This document shows, piece by piece, positions 9,213 through 17,574 of a stretch of 63,960 bases of DNA. The position numbers were made by a program, and so were the translations under genes. The notes under the pieces are model-generated. The model did not search any database and was not told the DNA's origin. It saw only the letters and a list, made by a program, of their open reading frames with translations. Origin of the DNA: Erythrobacter sp. (GTDB lineage Bacteria > Pseudomonadota > Alphaproteobacteria > Sphingomonadales > Sphingomonadaceae); the NCBI GenBank assembly GCA_013822695.1, contig PNKW01000009.1, forward strand, positions 1 to 63,960, in the 5' to 3' direction. Position 1 is the stretch's first letter; every line of letters starts with the position of its first letter.

Positions 9213-9512
9213 TCAGGGGGCGAGCAGCCGCCCGCCTTCCTTCTTCACCGCCGCTTCGAGCGGGCCTCTCATCACCGCAAACAGCAGCGGCAGGTCCATC
9301 TCGATCACCACGTCGTGATCGCGCACCTCGACCCCGCCGGGGATGGTCTGGCCCATCACCACCGCGGTGATGCTCATGCGGTCCTCGCTCGGCCAATCGG
9401 TCGTGACCTTGGCGAGGCCGGGGGGGAAGAAGTCGCCGATCTCGCCCGCGTGCTTGTGCATGCGGGCGCGCACTTCCTCCTTGGTGAGGTCGTGGGGGAG
9501 GGTGACACGCAC
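9213..9512 (-). CDS. Polyhydroxyalkanoic acid system family protein (small)
   Basis: A 99-residue cytoplasmic protein resembling the PHA-granule-region family. It begins RVTLPHDLTKEEVRARM and ends AAVKKEGGRLLAP, a layout typical of this family (a lipid-bound-protein-like fold of unknown activity). The GTG start at 9512 is 4 bases after the stop of the upstream gene, so it is the last gene of the TelA operon. No PHA synthase is nearby, so a granule role cannot be inferred from context. Confidence 0.7.
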   Translation of the reverse strand: MRVTLPHDLTKEEVRARMHKHAGEIGDFFPPGLAKVTTDWPSEDRMSITAVVMGQTIPGGVEVRDHDVVIEMDLPLLFAVMRGPLEAAVKKEGGRLLAP

Positions 9513-9516
9513 CGCC

Positions 9517-10329
9517 CTAGCGCTCCTGCTTCTGCGGGATGGCGGAGAAATCGGGCAGCGGCACGCCGGTGTCGGGCATTGCGCCCTCCAGCGCCTCGGC
9601 CCCGCCATAGCGGTATTCGAGATAGCGGCTCTTGATCGCGAGGTCATCGAGCGCGCCTTCGGCCAGCCGCCGCGTCACGCGGTCGACCTCGCCCGAAAGC
9701 TTGGAGAGGCTTTCGGTGAGGCGGTCGTCGGCGGTCTTGCCGGCATATTCTTCCCCTCGCAGGTGCTGGGGAATCTTGCGGTAATTGTCGATCGTCTCGG
9801 GGATATATTCGCCGACCAGCTCGCGCACCTCGGCCATCGCGGGCTCGTTGTCGCCGAGGCCCTTCAGTTGCAGCCCGAGCGCATCGAGCTGCACCCCGAG
9901 CTGATCGACCAGCGCCTGCGCGGGCGGGGGGAGCGCGGGGCGCTGCGCTTCGAGCCAAATTTCCGTGCGGGCGACCATCTGCGCCGGATTGCCGAGTTTC
10001 AGTTCGGCGCGCTTGGGCACCTTGATCGTGGGAAAGCTGGAGAACACCGCGACCGCAACGCAGGTCGCCACGATCACTGCCATCAGCCCCCAGAAGCCGA
10101 TGCCGCTGAACATCGCACCCGCGATCCCCGCGCCCAGCCAGATCGCGAAGATCGCGAGCGCGATGTTGCGCACCTTGATCAGCAGGCTCTTCATCTTGAG
10201 CTCTGCCGAGCCCTTGCCGATGCTCTGCCCCCGCGGCGCGGGGCGGTGGGTGCCGCCCTCACGCTGCACGGCAAGGCTGGTCTTGGCCTCGCGCAGGATG
10301 CGTTCGCTCTCGCGGGTGGTGTCGGGCAT
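9517..10329 (-). CDS. Conserved membrane protein of the TelA operon, function unknown
   Basis: A 270-residue protein. Residues about 45-95 form two transmembrane segments (IALAIFAIWLGAGIAGAMF and FWGLMAVIVATCVAVAVF), followed by a mostly helical soluble C-terminal domain rich in Leu and charged residues. I do not recognise a functional family. ATG at 10329 directly abuts the telA stop with zero spacing, so coexpression with telA is near certain. The operon context suggests a membrane partner of TelA. Confidence 0.72.
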   Translation of the reverse strand: MPDTTRESERILREAKTSLAVQREGGTHRPAPRGQSIGKGSAELKMKSLLIKVRNIALAIFAIWLGAGIAGAMFSGIGFWGLMAVIVATCVAVAVFSSFPTIKVPKRAELKLGNPAQMVARTEIWLEAQRPALPPPAQALVDQLGVQLDALGLQLKGLGDNEPAMAEVRELVGEYIPETIDNYRKIPQHLRGEEYAGKTADDRLTESLSKLSGEVDRVTRRLAEGALDDLAIKSRYLEYRYGGAEALEGAMPDTGVPLPDFSAIPQKQER

Positions 10330-11541
10330 TTATTTGTCCAGTGCCAGCAGCGAGGGCGTCTGCGAGGCGACCTTGGCCTGCGCCTGCGCCTGACCCTCGG
10401 CGCGGGCGATATAGCCTTTGGACTTCTCGACTTCGGAGGTCAGCACGGTCACCGTCTGCTTCATCGATTCGAGCGCGCGGACCTTGAAATTGTCGACCTC
10501 GTCCATCGTGTCGTAGATGTTCTGGAAGGCACGCTGGAGGGTCTCGAGCGGGATGGTCGAGGACGCCGCCTGCTCGTGAATCTGCGCGGTCTGCTCGCGC
10601 AGCAGCGCGCTGGTCGAATCGATGATGTCGCTGGTGGTCTTGTTGAGCGCGGTGATCTGGCCGAGCACAAGGCGCTGGTTGGTCATCGCCTGCGCCACGG
10701 TCACGGCGGTGCGCAGCGCGCCCACCGTGGTCGTCGAAGCGCGGTCGACACCCTTCACCAGCTCGACATTGTTCTTCTTGACCAGATCGAGCGCGAGGTA
10801 GCCCTGCACGCTCACCGCCATCTGCGTCAGCAAGTCCTGCGTGCGCTGGCGGACGTAGAACAGCGCGCTCTCGCGCAAAGCCTTGGCCTTGGCGGGGTCG
10901 GACGAATCCAGCTCCAGCGCCTTGGCCTCCAGCCGCGCATCGAGCGTCTTGGCGATGTGGATCATCTGCTCCAGCTCGCCCATCGCCGCCCACAGCTTCT
11001 GGCGCTCGGTATCGATCGCGGCGTTATCGAGATGCAGCTCCTTCTTGCCGCTTTCGAGCCGCTGGAGGATCGCCGCGATATGTCCCTGCGCGGAGGTGTA
11101 GCTGTCGAAGTAGTTCTTCAGCTTGTTGCCAAAGGGGATGAAGCCCAAAATCTTGCGCGGGCCGGAGATCTTGCCCTTGCGGCCCGGATCGAGGTCCTCG
11201 ACCGTGCGGCGCAGCTCGGCAAGGTCCTTGCCCACGCTCCCGTCGGCATCCATCGCCCGCACCGGGCGGTCAAGGAAGCGGTTCGACATGGCGGCGGCGG
11301 CGCGAATCTGTTCCTGCCCCATGCGGGTGATCTGGTCGACCTTCTCGCCGAACTGCGGCGAATTGGCATCGACCTGCACCAGCTCGTCGACAAAGGCATC
11401 GACCTTGGTATCGAGCTTGGACTTCTGCTCGGTGGTGACCGGGACGAGGCCGACGGCCTGCTCGGGCGCGACCTGGGGCACCGGATCGGGCGGGGTGAGC
11501 GAGAAAGGGGTCGCGGTTGCGGTGGTGGTTTCGGTGCTCAT
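10330..11541 (-). CDS. telA: TelA family toxic-anion-resistance protein
   Basis: A 403-residue, largely helical and coiled-coil protein of the TelA/KlaA family. Recognisable sections include KISGPRKILGFIPFGNKLKNYF, the VRQRTQDLLTQMAVSVQGY segment and NNVELVKGVDRASTTTVGALRTAV. The family was named for tellurite resistance, but its molecular role remains unclear and is associated with envelope stress. It is the first gene of a three-gene minus-strand operon. ATG at 11541 is upstream of the conserved part. No terD-type genes are adjacent. Confidence 0.88.
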   Translation of the reverse strand: MSTETTTATATPFSLTPPDPVPQVAPEQAVGLVPVTTEQKSKLDTKVDAFVDELVQVDANSPQFGEKVDQITRMGQEQIRAAAAMSNRFLDRPVRAMDADGSVGKDLAELRRTVEDLDPGRKGKISGPRKILGFIPFGNKLKNYFDSYTSAQGHIAAILQRLESGKKELHLDNAAIDTERQKLWAAMGELEQMIHIAKTLDARLEAKALELDSSDPAKAKALRESALFYVRQRTQDLLTQMAVSVQGYLALDLVKKNNVELVKGVDRASTTTVGALRTAVTVAQAMTNQRLVLGQITALNKTTSDIIDSTSALLREQTAQIHEQAASSTIPLETLQRAFQNIYDTMDEVDNFKVRALESMKQTVTVLTSEVEKSKGYIARAEGQAQAQAKVASQTPSLLALDK

Positions 11542-11708
11542 GCCTGCTCTCGTGCTCCCTGTAGCGCCCCGGCGGCGGTCGCGCTTCCCACTGTATTAGT
11601 AATCTAAGACACGCCTTTCAAGCGTGGGGCTATGCTATGCGCGATGACGCCCCGCGTCCATGCGCAAAGGGGATTGTCAGGCCGGAGCCGGACGCGCAGT
11701 GTAAGGAG

Positions 11709-12569
11709 ATGAGAAGGCTCACGTTCCTGCCAGCCATGCTGCTGGGCTCTGCCCTGCTTGCAGCCACCCCCGTGCTGGCCCAGACCGGCTCCCAGGCGCG
11801 CGCCTTTGCGCGAGACGCGCTGCCGAAGATCCGCGCCGCCTTCCCCGATGCGGAGGTAGTGCAGGAACCGGGCGAGCCCTTGCAGATCAACATCACCCGC
11901 ACAGGCGAGACCGAGCCGGCGATGCTCAATCTCCACCGCGTGTTCGGCTATTGCCAGAACGTCGCCGCGGATGCGTGCGAGGCGGAGCTGAGCGGACTGA
12001 TCGGGATGCTCGCCAATGCCCCAAAGACCCCCGAGGGCGAGGCAGCCAATCTGCGCGTCATCGTGCGCGACGCGCAATACTGGAACTATGTGCTCGGCAC
12101 CAAGCTCGACCCGCTGCCCCCGCATCGCCAGATCGGCGATGATCTCTACGCGATCCTCGCCTTCGACAGCCCCGAGGCGATTGCGCTCGCCCCCGCTGAC
12201 CGGATCGCCGAGCTTGGCCTCTCCCCCGAGAACGCATGGCTGTTCGCGACCCGCCAGACCGCGCGGATCATCCCCGGTCTGCCCGAAGCCGGCGCGAAGC
12301 TCGATGGCCTGACGGTGTTTCAGGGCGAGGAATATACCGGCTCGATGATGGCCTATCCCGAACGCTGGGAGGCGCTCGCCGCCGCCAACGGCCCCGACCT
12401 TGCTGTGATCGCCAATTCCGACCAGTTCGTGGTCGCCGCGGTGGTGCCGGACGGGGAGGAGCTGGAGAAATACCGCGGCCTTGCCGAGGAGCAATGCAAA
12501 CTCGCCTCGCGCTGCATCTCGCCCAACGTCTACCGCTGGCGCGAGGGCAAATGGGTGATCGCGCGTTGA
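11709..12569 (+). CDS. Secreted DUF1444-like protein
   Basis: A 286-residue protein with a cleavable signal peptide (MRRLTFLPAMLLGSALLAATPVLAQ, given here in two parts: MRRLTFLPAML and LGSALLAATPVLAQ). The body resembles DUF1444, a family of unknown function, with a Cys pair in VFGYCQNVAADACEAEL and another near the C-terminus (EEQCKLASRCISP). These may form disulfides in the periplasm. ATG at 11709 is preceded immediately by AAGGAG, closer than usual; the frame is open upstream to 11637, but the signal peptide supports 11709. Confidence 0.65.
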   Translation: MRRLTFLPAMLLGSALLAATPVLAQTGSQARAFARDALPKIRAAFPDAEVVQEPGEPLQINITRTGETEPAMLNLHRVFGYCQNVAADACEAELSGLIGMLANAPKTPEGEAANLRVIVRDAQYWNYVLGTKLDPLPPHRQIGDDLYAILAFDSPEAIALAPADRIAELGLSPENAWLFATRQTARIIPGLPEAGAKLDGLTVFQGEEYTGSMMAYPERWEALAAANGPDLAVIANSDQFVVAAVVPDGEELEKYRGLAEEQCKLASRCISPNVYRWREGKWVIAR

Positions 12570-12729
12570 GGGGGCGACGGCGGGCAAGCCTTCGGCCGCG
12601 CCGACATGATAAGCCGCAAACGGTCCGTGCGTCCATGGTGGGGAGATAGCATGCCTCAGGTGTCTGCTTTGCCGCATGCCAGCCCAGAAGCTGCCGTTCG
12701 GGTATCGACCCCGTAGCGGACATCCGCTC

Positions 12730-12758
12730 CGCCCCGGGCTTGACCCGGGGTCCCGCTT
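12730..12758 (+). repeat. REP-like hairpin repeat, copy 1 (left bracket of cassette)
   Basis: A 29-bp element with stem arms CCCGGG around a short loop, ending in TCCCGCTT. A near-identical copy in opposite orientation lies at 13861-13889 (25 of 29 bases agree). The two bracket the lipase-fragment/lipoprotein pair. The 12570-12768 gap holds no gene that I can support. Confidence 0.7.
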
Positions 12759-12768
12759 CCTTTGTCCT

Positions 12769-13050
12769 TCAGGCGGTGCTCAGGTCCGGGAAGTTGGTGC
12801 CGCGAAACGAGATGACCGTTTCGGTATTACCACTGTTGTTCCATTCGTAGGCGATGGCGTAGAAGCCACCTTTTACCCCATTTGAGTCAGGATCGACGTC
12901 CGATTGGGCCGAAACACGGGCATTCCCGATTGATCGGCCAAGTTCGTTTACGCCAGAATTTGTATCACCTTTAGTCGCAATGACCGTTTGGCCATAGCCG
13001 CGATTGTAGGCGTCAAGCGCGAGGAGCGACAAAAATACTTCTCTATTCAT
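12769..13050 (-). pseudogene. Truncated lipase (class 3)-like protein
   Basis: A 93-residue reading frame that starts like a class 3 lipase/esterase: it includes GGFYAIAYEWNNSGNTETV and then VISFRGTNFPD, the beta-strand and FRGT element that precedes the catalytic region. It stops a few residues later, so the Ser-Asp-His catalytic part (usually another 150 or more residues) is missing. ATG at 13050 overlaps the stop of the upstream lipoprotein gene as ATGA, so it was once part of a coupled pair. The bases are noticeably AT-richer than the neighbourhood, suggesting transfer from elsewhere. It could also be a complete small protein. Confidence 0.55.
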
Positions 13051-13799
13051 TGCTGCTCACCTTTGTCTCGGAGGCCAACACCTGCGCTAAAAACACCTGC
13101 GCTTATGAACGCTGCCAGACCTTTGTCCTGGTTCTTAATGTTCTGGAAGCGATCCCCGCTGAGTTGCTTGTCGTAGTAATTCGGCAACCACCCCAACCGC
13201 TCATCAATGCCGGTTGTCACCGGATCATCGGTCAGTTGCACGGTGATGCGCTTGAGCGTTACGCCCTCCCCGAAGGTCGCCGCCAGATCATCGGGATCGA
13301 CTTCCGCAACGCTGGTCGGATCGGCGAGATCGCCGAAGGTGACCAGCATCGGATAGGCCGAACGTTCCTTGAGGAAGGCAACGGGCGGCCACATGCGCGG
13401 CAGAACCTGCTCTCCCTTCACCTCTAGGACATCGTTCAGCTGGTCAGCAAATGGCTCGCCCTTCTTCTGCGGCGCGAGATAGACAAAGACGTAGCTTGCC
13501 CAATCGACGTTGTTCTCCGACCGCAGCAGTGCAAACAGCGTCTTGCCGCCGGGCAGATCAACCGCCACCGCCTCGCCGCGCACCCGGCGCTCGACCGCCT
13601 GATTGGCGGGGCTGCCCCCGGCGCGCACGAGGGTCTGCTGCACTTCGATTACGCTCGACCCGGTGCGCAGCCCCTCGGGCGTCTCGATCTCGACCGTCAG
13701 ACGGTAACGGTAATCGGGCGCCGCGTCCTCGGCGAGAGCGCAGCCGGGGAGCAGCAGTGCGGCGAGTGCCAGCCATGCTGCCTGAAGGATTCGCGCCAT
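13047..13799 (-). CDS. Putative lipoprotein paired with lipase fragment
   Basis: A 250-residue predicted lipoprotein: MARILQAAWLALAALLLPGC ends in a lipobox (LPGC) with Cys20. The body shows no family I recognise; it contains a beta-rich N-terminal half (YRYRLTVEIETPEG) and the segment ERLGWLPNYYDKQLSGDRF. The start at 13799 is supported by GGAGAAA upstream; the frame remains open to 13856. It is coupled (ATGA) to the truncated lipase gene. A lipoprotein linked to a lipase can be an immunity or chaperone partner, but that is inference here. Confidence 0.6.
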   Translation of the reverse strand: MARILQAAWLALAALLLPGCALAEDAAPDYRYRLTVEIETPEGLRTGSSVIEVQQTLVRAGGSPANQAVERRVRGEAVAVDLPGGKTLFALLRSENNVDWASYVFVYLAPQKKGEPFADQLNDVLEVKGEQVLPRMWPPVAFLKERSAYPMLVTFGDLADPTSVAEVDPDDLAATFGEGVTLKRITVQLTDDPVTTGIDERLGWLPNYYDKQLSGDRFQNIKNQDKGLAAFISAGVFSAGVGLRDKGEQQ

Positions 13800-13860
13800 G
13801 TGGTTTCTCCATCCCATAACCTGGACAGGTAATCGCATGATTTGATGAAGAAACAATCAG

Positions 13861-13889
13861 CAGCGGGGCCCCGGGTAGAGCCCGGGGCG
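13861..13889 (-). repeat. REP-like hairpin repeat, copy 2 (right bracket of cassette)
   Basis: Inverted copy of the element at 12730-12758, again with CCCGGG-type arms (GGGCCCCGGGT and GCCCGGGG). It lies between the lipoprotein gene and the 3' end of the fatty-acyl-AMP ligase gene, and could also work as a transcription stop. Confidence 0.7.
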
Positions 13890-13899
13890 GGGGAGAGGC

Positions 13900-15648
13900 T
13901 TACGCCGCCAGCTGGATCGGCACGATCTCGCCCGCCAGATAGAGCTTCTTCGCCTTGGCGCGGCTCAGCTTGCCCGATGAGGTGCGCGGCAGGGTGCGCG
14001 GCGGGACCAGCTCGACGATGCAGCTCATGCCGGTGACCGAACGCACCTTGTCGGCGATTTGGTCGCGCAGTTTCACGCGCTCTTCGGGGTCGGAGACCTT
14101 GCAGTGGACCAGCACCGCGGGGGCTTCCTCGCCGTTCTCCATCTCGATTGCGAAGGCGGCGATGTCGCCGTGGTTGAAGCCGGGAAGCTGCTCCACCGCC
14201 CACTCGATGTCCTGCGGCCAGTGGTTCTTGCCGTTGATGATGATCATGTCCTTCGCCCGGCCGACGATGAACAGGTAACCCTTGGCGGTGTAGCCCATGT
14301 CCCCGGTGTCGAGCCAGAAGTTCCCGTCATTATCGGGGACGAGGCAGTCGTTCGTGGCTTCCTCGTTGCGGAAGTAGGAATGCATCACGCTCGGCCCGCG
14401 GCACCACACCTTGCCGATCTGGTGATCGCCCCTGGCCGCGCCGTCCTCGCCGCGGATCGCGACTTCCATGTCGGGCAGCGGCTTGCCGCAATTGACGATC
14501 GCGCGATACCGCGCCGGGCGCGACAGGTCGCGGGGGGCGCCCGAGAGGCGCTCCTCCTCCACCAGTTCGACCCGGATGCCCTCGCCCGGCGGCATCACCG
14601 TCACCGCCAGCACCGCCTCGGCAAGCCCGTAAGAGGGCGTGAAGGACGAGGCCCTGAAGCCCGCCGGCGCGAAGGCGTTGACGAAGTTCTGCATCACGTC
14701 GGGGCGGATCATGTCCGCGCCGTTGCCCGCCACCCGCCAGCGCGACAGGTCGAACCGCTCGGCGACATGGCTCTGGCTCGAGATGCGGCGCGCGCAGATG
14801 TCGTAGCCGAAGGTGGGGGAATAGGAGATCGAGTTGCCCGGATTGCGGGTGATCATGTCGAGCCACGCCAGCGGCCGGCGCGCAAAGGCATCGGGCTTGA
14901 GGTAATCGGCCGAGAACTGGTTGGCGATCAGCGACAGGAAGCAGCCGACCAGACCCATGTCGTGATACCACGGCAGCCAGCTGATGCAGCGGTCATTGGT
15001 GCCAAGGTTCATCGACACGGCATGGCCGTAGAGGTTGTGGAGGAGCGCGCGGTGCGTGACCGCGACGCCGGTCGGGAAGCGGGTCGAGCCGGAGGAATAT
15101 TGCAGGTAGCAGATGTCGTCGGGCGAGGCTTCGGGCAGCTCGCACTCGGGCGCGGGGGCCTTGGCGAAATCCTGCCAGCTGATCGCCGAACAGCCCTGCC
15201 GCGCGGCGGCCGCGCTGGCCATCTCGGCGATTTCCTCGGGGTAGATGAGTACCTTGGGGTCGCTGCTCATCAGCTGGATCGCGAGCTGGTCGATATAGTT
15301 GTCCTTGCCGCCGAAGGTGGTCGGCAGCGGCAGCGGCACCGGCCACGCGCCGGCATAGACGCAGGCGCAGAACAGCGCGGCGAAATCGGGGCCGGTCTCG
15401 GCGATCAGCGCGACGCGGTCTTCCTTGCCGATGCCCGCCGCGATCAGCCGCCGCGCCATCACCAGCGCGTCCTCGCGCATTTCCGCATAGGGATAGACCC
15501 GCGCGAGTTCGCCGCGCATGTCGTGGAAGTTGAGCCCCTTCAGGCTTCGCGCGGCGTAGTCGATCGCTTCGTTGAAGGTTGCAAATCGCGCACGGATTCG
15601 TGGCAGGTCGCAATCATTCGGCGTCGGCGTCAGGGCGGCGTCGGTCAT
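13900..15648 (-). CDS. Fatty-acyl-AMP ligase / acyl-CoA synthetase-like
   Basis: An ANL-superfamily adenylating enzyme of 582 residues, closest in pattern to fatty-acyl-AMP ligases of the FadD32 group. Motifs: the phosphate-binding loop YLQYSSGSTRFPTGVAVTHR, WLPWYHDMGLVG, TPSYGLAEAVLAVT, and the hinge-region sequence GRAKDMIIINGKNHWPQDIE. FAALs activate fatty acids to acyl-adenylates for transfer to an acyl carrier protein, polyketide synthase or similar. No carrier protein or synthase gene is next to it, so the acceptor is unknown. ATG at 15648 is the first Met of the frame. Confidence 0.82.
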   Translation of the reverse strand: MTDAALTPTPNDCDLPRIRARFATFNEAIDYAARSLKGLNFHDMRGELARVYPYAEMREDALVMARRLIAAGIGKEDRVALIAETGPDFAALFCACVYAGAWPVPLPLPTTFGGKDNYIDQLAIQLMSSDPKVLIYPEEIAEMASAAAARQGCSAISWQDFAKAPAPECELPEASPDDICYLQYSSGSTRFPTGVAVTHRALLHNLYGHAVSMNLGTNDRCISWLPWYHDMGLVGCFLSLIANQFSADYLKPDAFARRPLAWLDMITRNPGNSISYSPTFGYDICARRISSQSHVAERFDLSRWRVAGNGADMIRPDVMQNFVNAFAPAGFRASSFTPSYGLAEAVLAVTVMPPGEGIRVELVEEERLSGAPRDLSRPARYRAIVNCGKPLPDMEVAIRGEDGAARGDHQIGKVWCRGPSVMHSYFRNEEATNDCLVPDNDGNFWLDTGDMGYTAKGYLFIVGRAKDMIIINGKNHWPQDIEWAVEQLPGFNHGDIAAFAIEMENGEEAPAVLVHCKVSDPEERVKLRDQIADKVRSVTGMSCIVELVPPRTLPRTSSGKLSRAKAKKLYLAGEIVPIQLAA

Positions 15649-15790
15649 AATTATCAGCGATACCCGTCATTTGCGGCGCGGTTCATGGTATTGGCCCTTC
15701 CGCGCTCTGGCATAACCCCGTGTCGCCGGGCATAGTCCGGCGGCGTCATTGTTGCGCATTTGATAAGGAAAGTGGCACGAATAAGGCGAA

Positions 15791-16453
15791 ATGGTTTCAG
15801 GTAAAGCGAATTCGTCATCGCCCGGTCGCATGTCCGGGGAGGATCGCCGCTCCGGCGGGCGGCGCGAGCAGCGGGTCAAGCCCCCGCTGACCGAGACGAA
15901 ATTGCGCGATCTGGCGCTGCATTACGCCGCCCGTTTCGCCTCTACCGGCGCGCGGCTCGAGGCCTATCTTCTGCGCAAGATCAGGGAGCGCGGGCTGGCC
16001 GAGGATGCCGATGGCAGGATGGTGGAGGTCGACGTGCCCGCGCTGGTCGCCCGGCTGGTTGAGCTCGGCTATGTCGATGACGATGCCTATGCCCGGATGC
16101 GCGCGCGCGATCTGGGCGCACGCGGCTATGGCGCGCGGCGGGTGGAGGAAAGCCTGCGCCATGCGGGGGTGGGCGAGGGGCTTCGCCGGGCCCACGCCCC
16201 CGGCGAAGCGGAAGGCCGCCGCGCGGCGGCGTTGATGGCGCAGAAGAAGCGGCTCGGCCCGTTCGGGGCACGGGCGGAAGAGGCCGATCCCCTGCTCGCA
16301 CGCAAGGCGCATGAAAAAGCCGTTGCAGCAATGCTGCGCGCAGGCCACCAATACGCGCATGTGAAGGCGATCCTCGCCGCGCGCAGCAGCGCGGAGATCG
16401 AGGAGTGGATCGCCGAGGCGCAAGAGGCCGAAGGGACGGACGACGAATGGTAA
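15791..16453 (+). CDS. recX: RecX-like regulatory protein
   Basis: A 220-residue, very basic helical protein of the RecX type, which modulates RecA filaments. It carries tandem three-helix repeats: LRDLALHYAARFASTGARLEAYL, then VPALVARLVELGYVDDDAYARM followed by RARDLGARGYGARRVEESL. recA is not in the window, so the link is by family only. The start could be 15791 or the ATG at 15830. The stop lies inside the start region of the next gene (ATGGTAA overlap), showing translational coupling. Confidence 0.8.
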   Translation: MVSGKANSSSPGRMSGEDRRSGGRREQRVKPPLTETKLRDLALHYAARFASTGARLEAYLLRKIRERGLAEDADGRMVEVDVPALVARLVELGYVDDDAYARMRARDLGARGYGARRVEESLRHAGVGEGLRRAHAPGEAEGRRAAALMAQKKRLGPFGARAEEADPLLARKAHEKAVAAMLRAGHQYAHVKAILAARSSAEIEEWIAEAQEAEGTDDEW

Positions 16454-16953
16454 GGCATATTCTGGCAGGCGCGACGCTGGCACTCGCACTGGTCGCATGC
16501 TCCCCCGGCACGGGCGCGACCGCGAGTGCGCAGGCCCCGGCGGCGACCGAGGCGGCGCGGCACCCGGTCTCGGGCCTCAAGGTGATCGACCTCGAGGTCG
16601 ACCGCGGCGGCAAGAAGATCGCCTTCAAGGTCGAGCTCGCCGATACTCCCGAGGCCCAGGCCAAGGGGCTGATGTTCCGCACCGAACTGGGCGATTTCGA
16701 GGGGATGATCTTCCCCGCCGACGTGCCCCAGGCGAAAGCCTTCTGGATGAAGAACACGCCCCTGTCGCTCGACATCATCTTCATCGGCACCGATGGCCGG
16801 GTGCAGAACATCGCCGCTGACACCAAGCCCTATTCGCTCGATTCGGTGAAGTCGGACGGCATCGCCAGCGGGGTGCTGGAACTGCGCGCGGGCCGGGCCA
16901 AGGCGCTGGGGATCGTGCCGGGTGATCGGGTCAGTTACACGCTGCCGCAATAG
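16447..16953 (+). CDS. DUF192 family lipoprotein
   Basis: A 168-residue exported protein with lipobox LALVAC (Cys near residue 17) and a DUF192 domain, recognised from AKGLMFRTEL, the segment FPADVPQAKAFWMKNTPLSLDIIFI and VLELRAGRAKALGI. The WMKNT motif is the family hallmark. Biochemical role unknown. ATG at 16447 overlaps the recX 3' end by 7 bases, so it is cotranslated with recX; the MOSC gene follows after 9 bases. Confidence 0.8.
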   Translation: MVRHILAGATLALALVACSPGTGATASAQAPAATEAARHPVSGLKVIDLEVDRGGKKIAFKVELADTPEAQAKGLMFRTELGDFEGMIFPADVPQAKAFWMKNTPLSLDIIFIGTDGRVQNIAADTKPYSLDSVKSDGIASGVLELRAGRAKALGIVPGDRVSYTLPQ

Positions 16954-16962
16954 CGCCGGGCC

Positions 16963-17505
16963 ATGACTGGGCGCGTGATCGCAGTGGCCCGCGATGCAGG
17001 GCATCACTTCTCCAAGGCGGTCGTGCCCGAAATCGCAATCGTCGCCGGTCTCGGCGTGGCTGGCGACGCGCATAGCGGCGAGGCGGTCAAGCACCGCTCG
17101 CGGGTGAAGGTCGATCCCTCGCAGCCCAATCTGCGGCAGGTGCACCTGATCCACGCCGAGCTGTTCGATGAGGTCGCCGCAAAGGGCTTCGCCGTGCAGG
17201 CGGGCGATCTGGGCGAGAACATCACCACCCGCGGAATCGACTTGCTCGGCCTGCCCCGAGGCACGATCCTGCGGATCGGGGAGGCGGTGGAGTTGCAGGT
17301 CACCGGCCTGCGCAACCCTTGCGCGCAGATCGACGCCTTCCAGCACGGGCTGCTCGCGGCGGTTCTGGAAAAGCGCGCGGATGGCACGCTGGTGCGCAAG
17401 TCGGGCATCATGACCACGGTTCTCACCGGAGGCGTGGTGCGCGCGGGAGACGCGATTGCCGTCGATTTTCCCGCCCCGCCGTTTCTGCCGCTTGAGCGGG
17501 TCTAA
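16963..17505 (+). CDS. MOSC domain protein
   Basis: A 180-residue protein with a MOSC (molybdenum cofactor sulfurase C-terminal) fold. Motifs include GDLGENITTRGIDLLGLPRGT, LQVTGLRNPCAQIDAF with the conserved Cys, and a C-terminal VLTGGVVRAGDAI. Stand-alone MOSC proteins bind molybdenum or sulfur-carrier species; the substrate is unknown here. It follows the DUF192 gene closely and probably belongs to the same transcript. Confidence 0.85.
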   Translation: MTGRVIAVARDAGHHFSKAVVPEIAIVAGLGVAGDAHSGEAVKHRSRVKVDPSQPNLRQVHLIHAELFDEVAAKGFAVQAGDLGENITTRGIDLLGLPRGTILRIGEAVELQVTGLRNPCAQIDAFQHGLLAAVLEKRADGTLVRKSGIMTTVLTGGVVRAGDAIAVDFPAPPFLPLERV

Positions 17506-17574
17506 CGCGCTTTCCCGCGCGCGGGCCGATCTCCCCCTTGGCGCTCTGCTGCAATTCCGCTAATCGCCCGGGCC

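Noticed and set aside
9343..11607. 754-codon plus-strand frame across the TelA operon
   Set aside because: Composition is typical of a shadow frame and the minus-strand genes have recognisable families and tight spacing.
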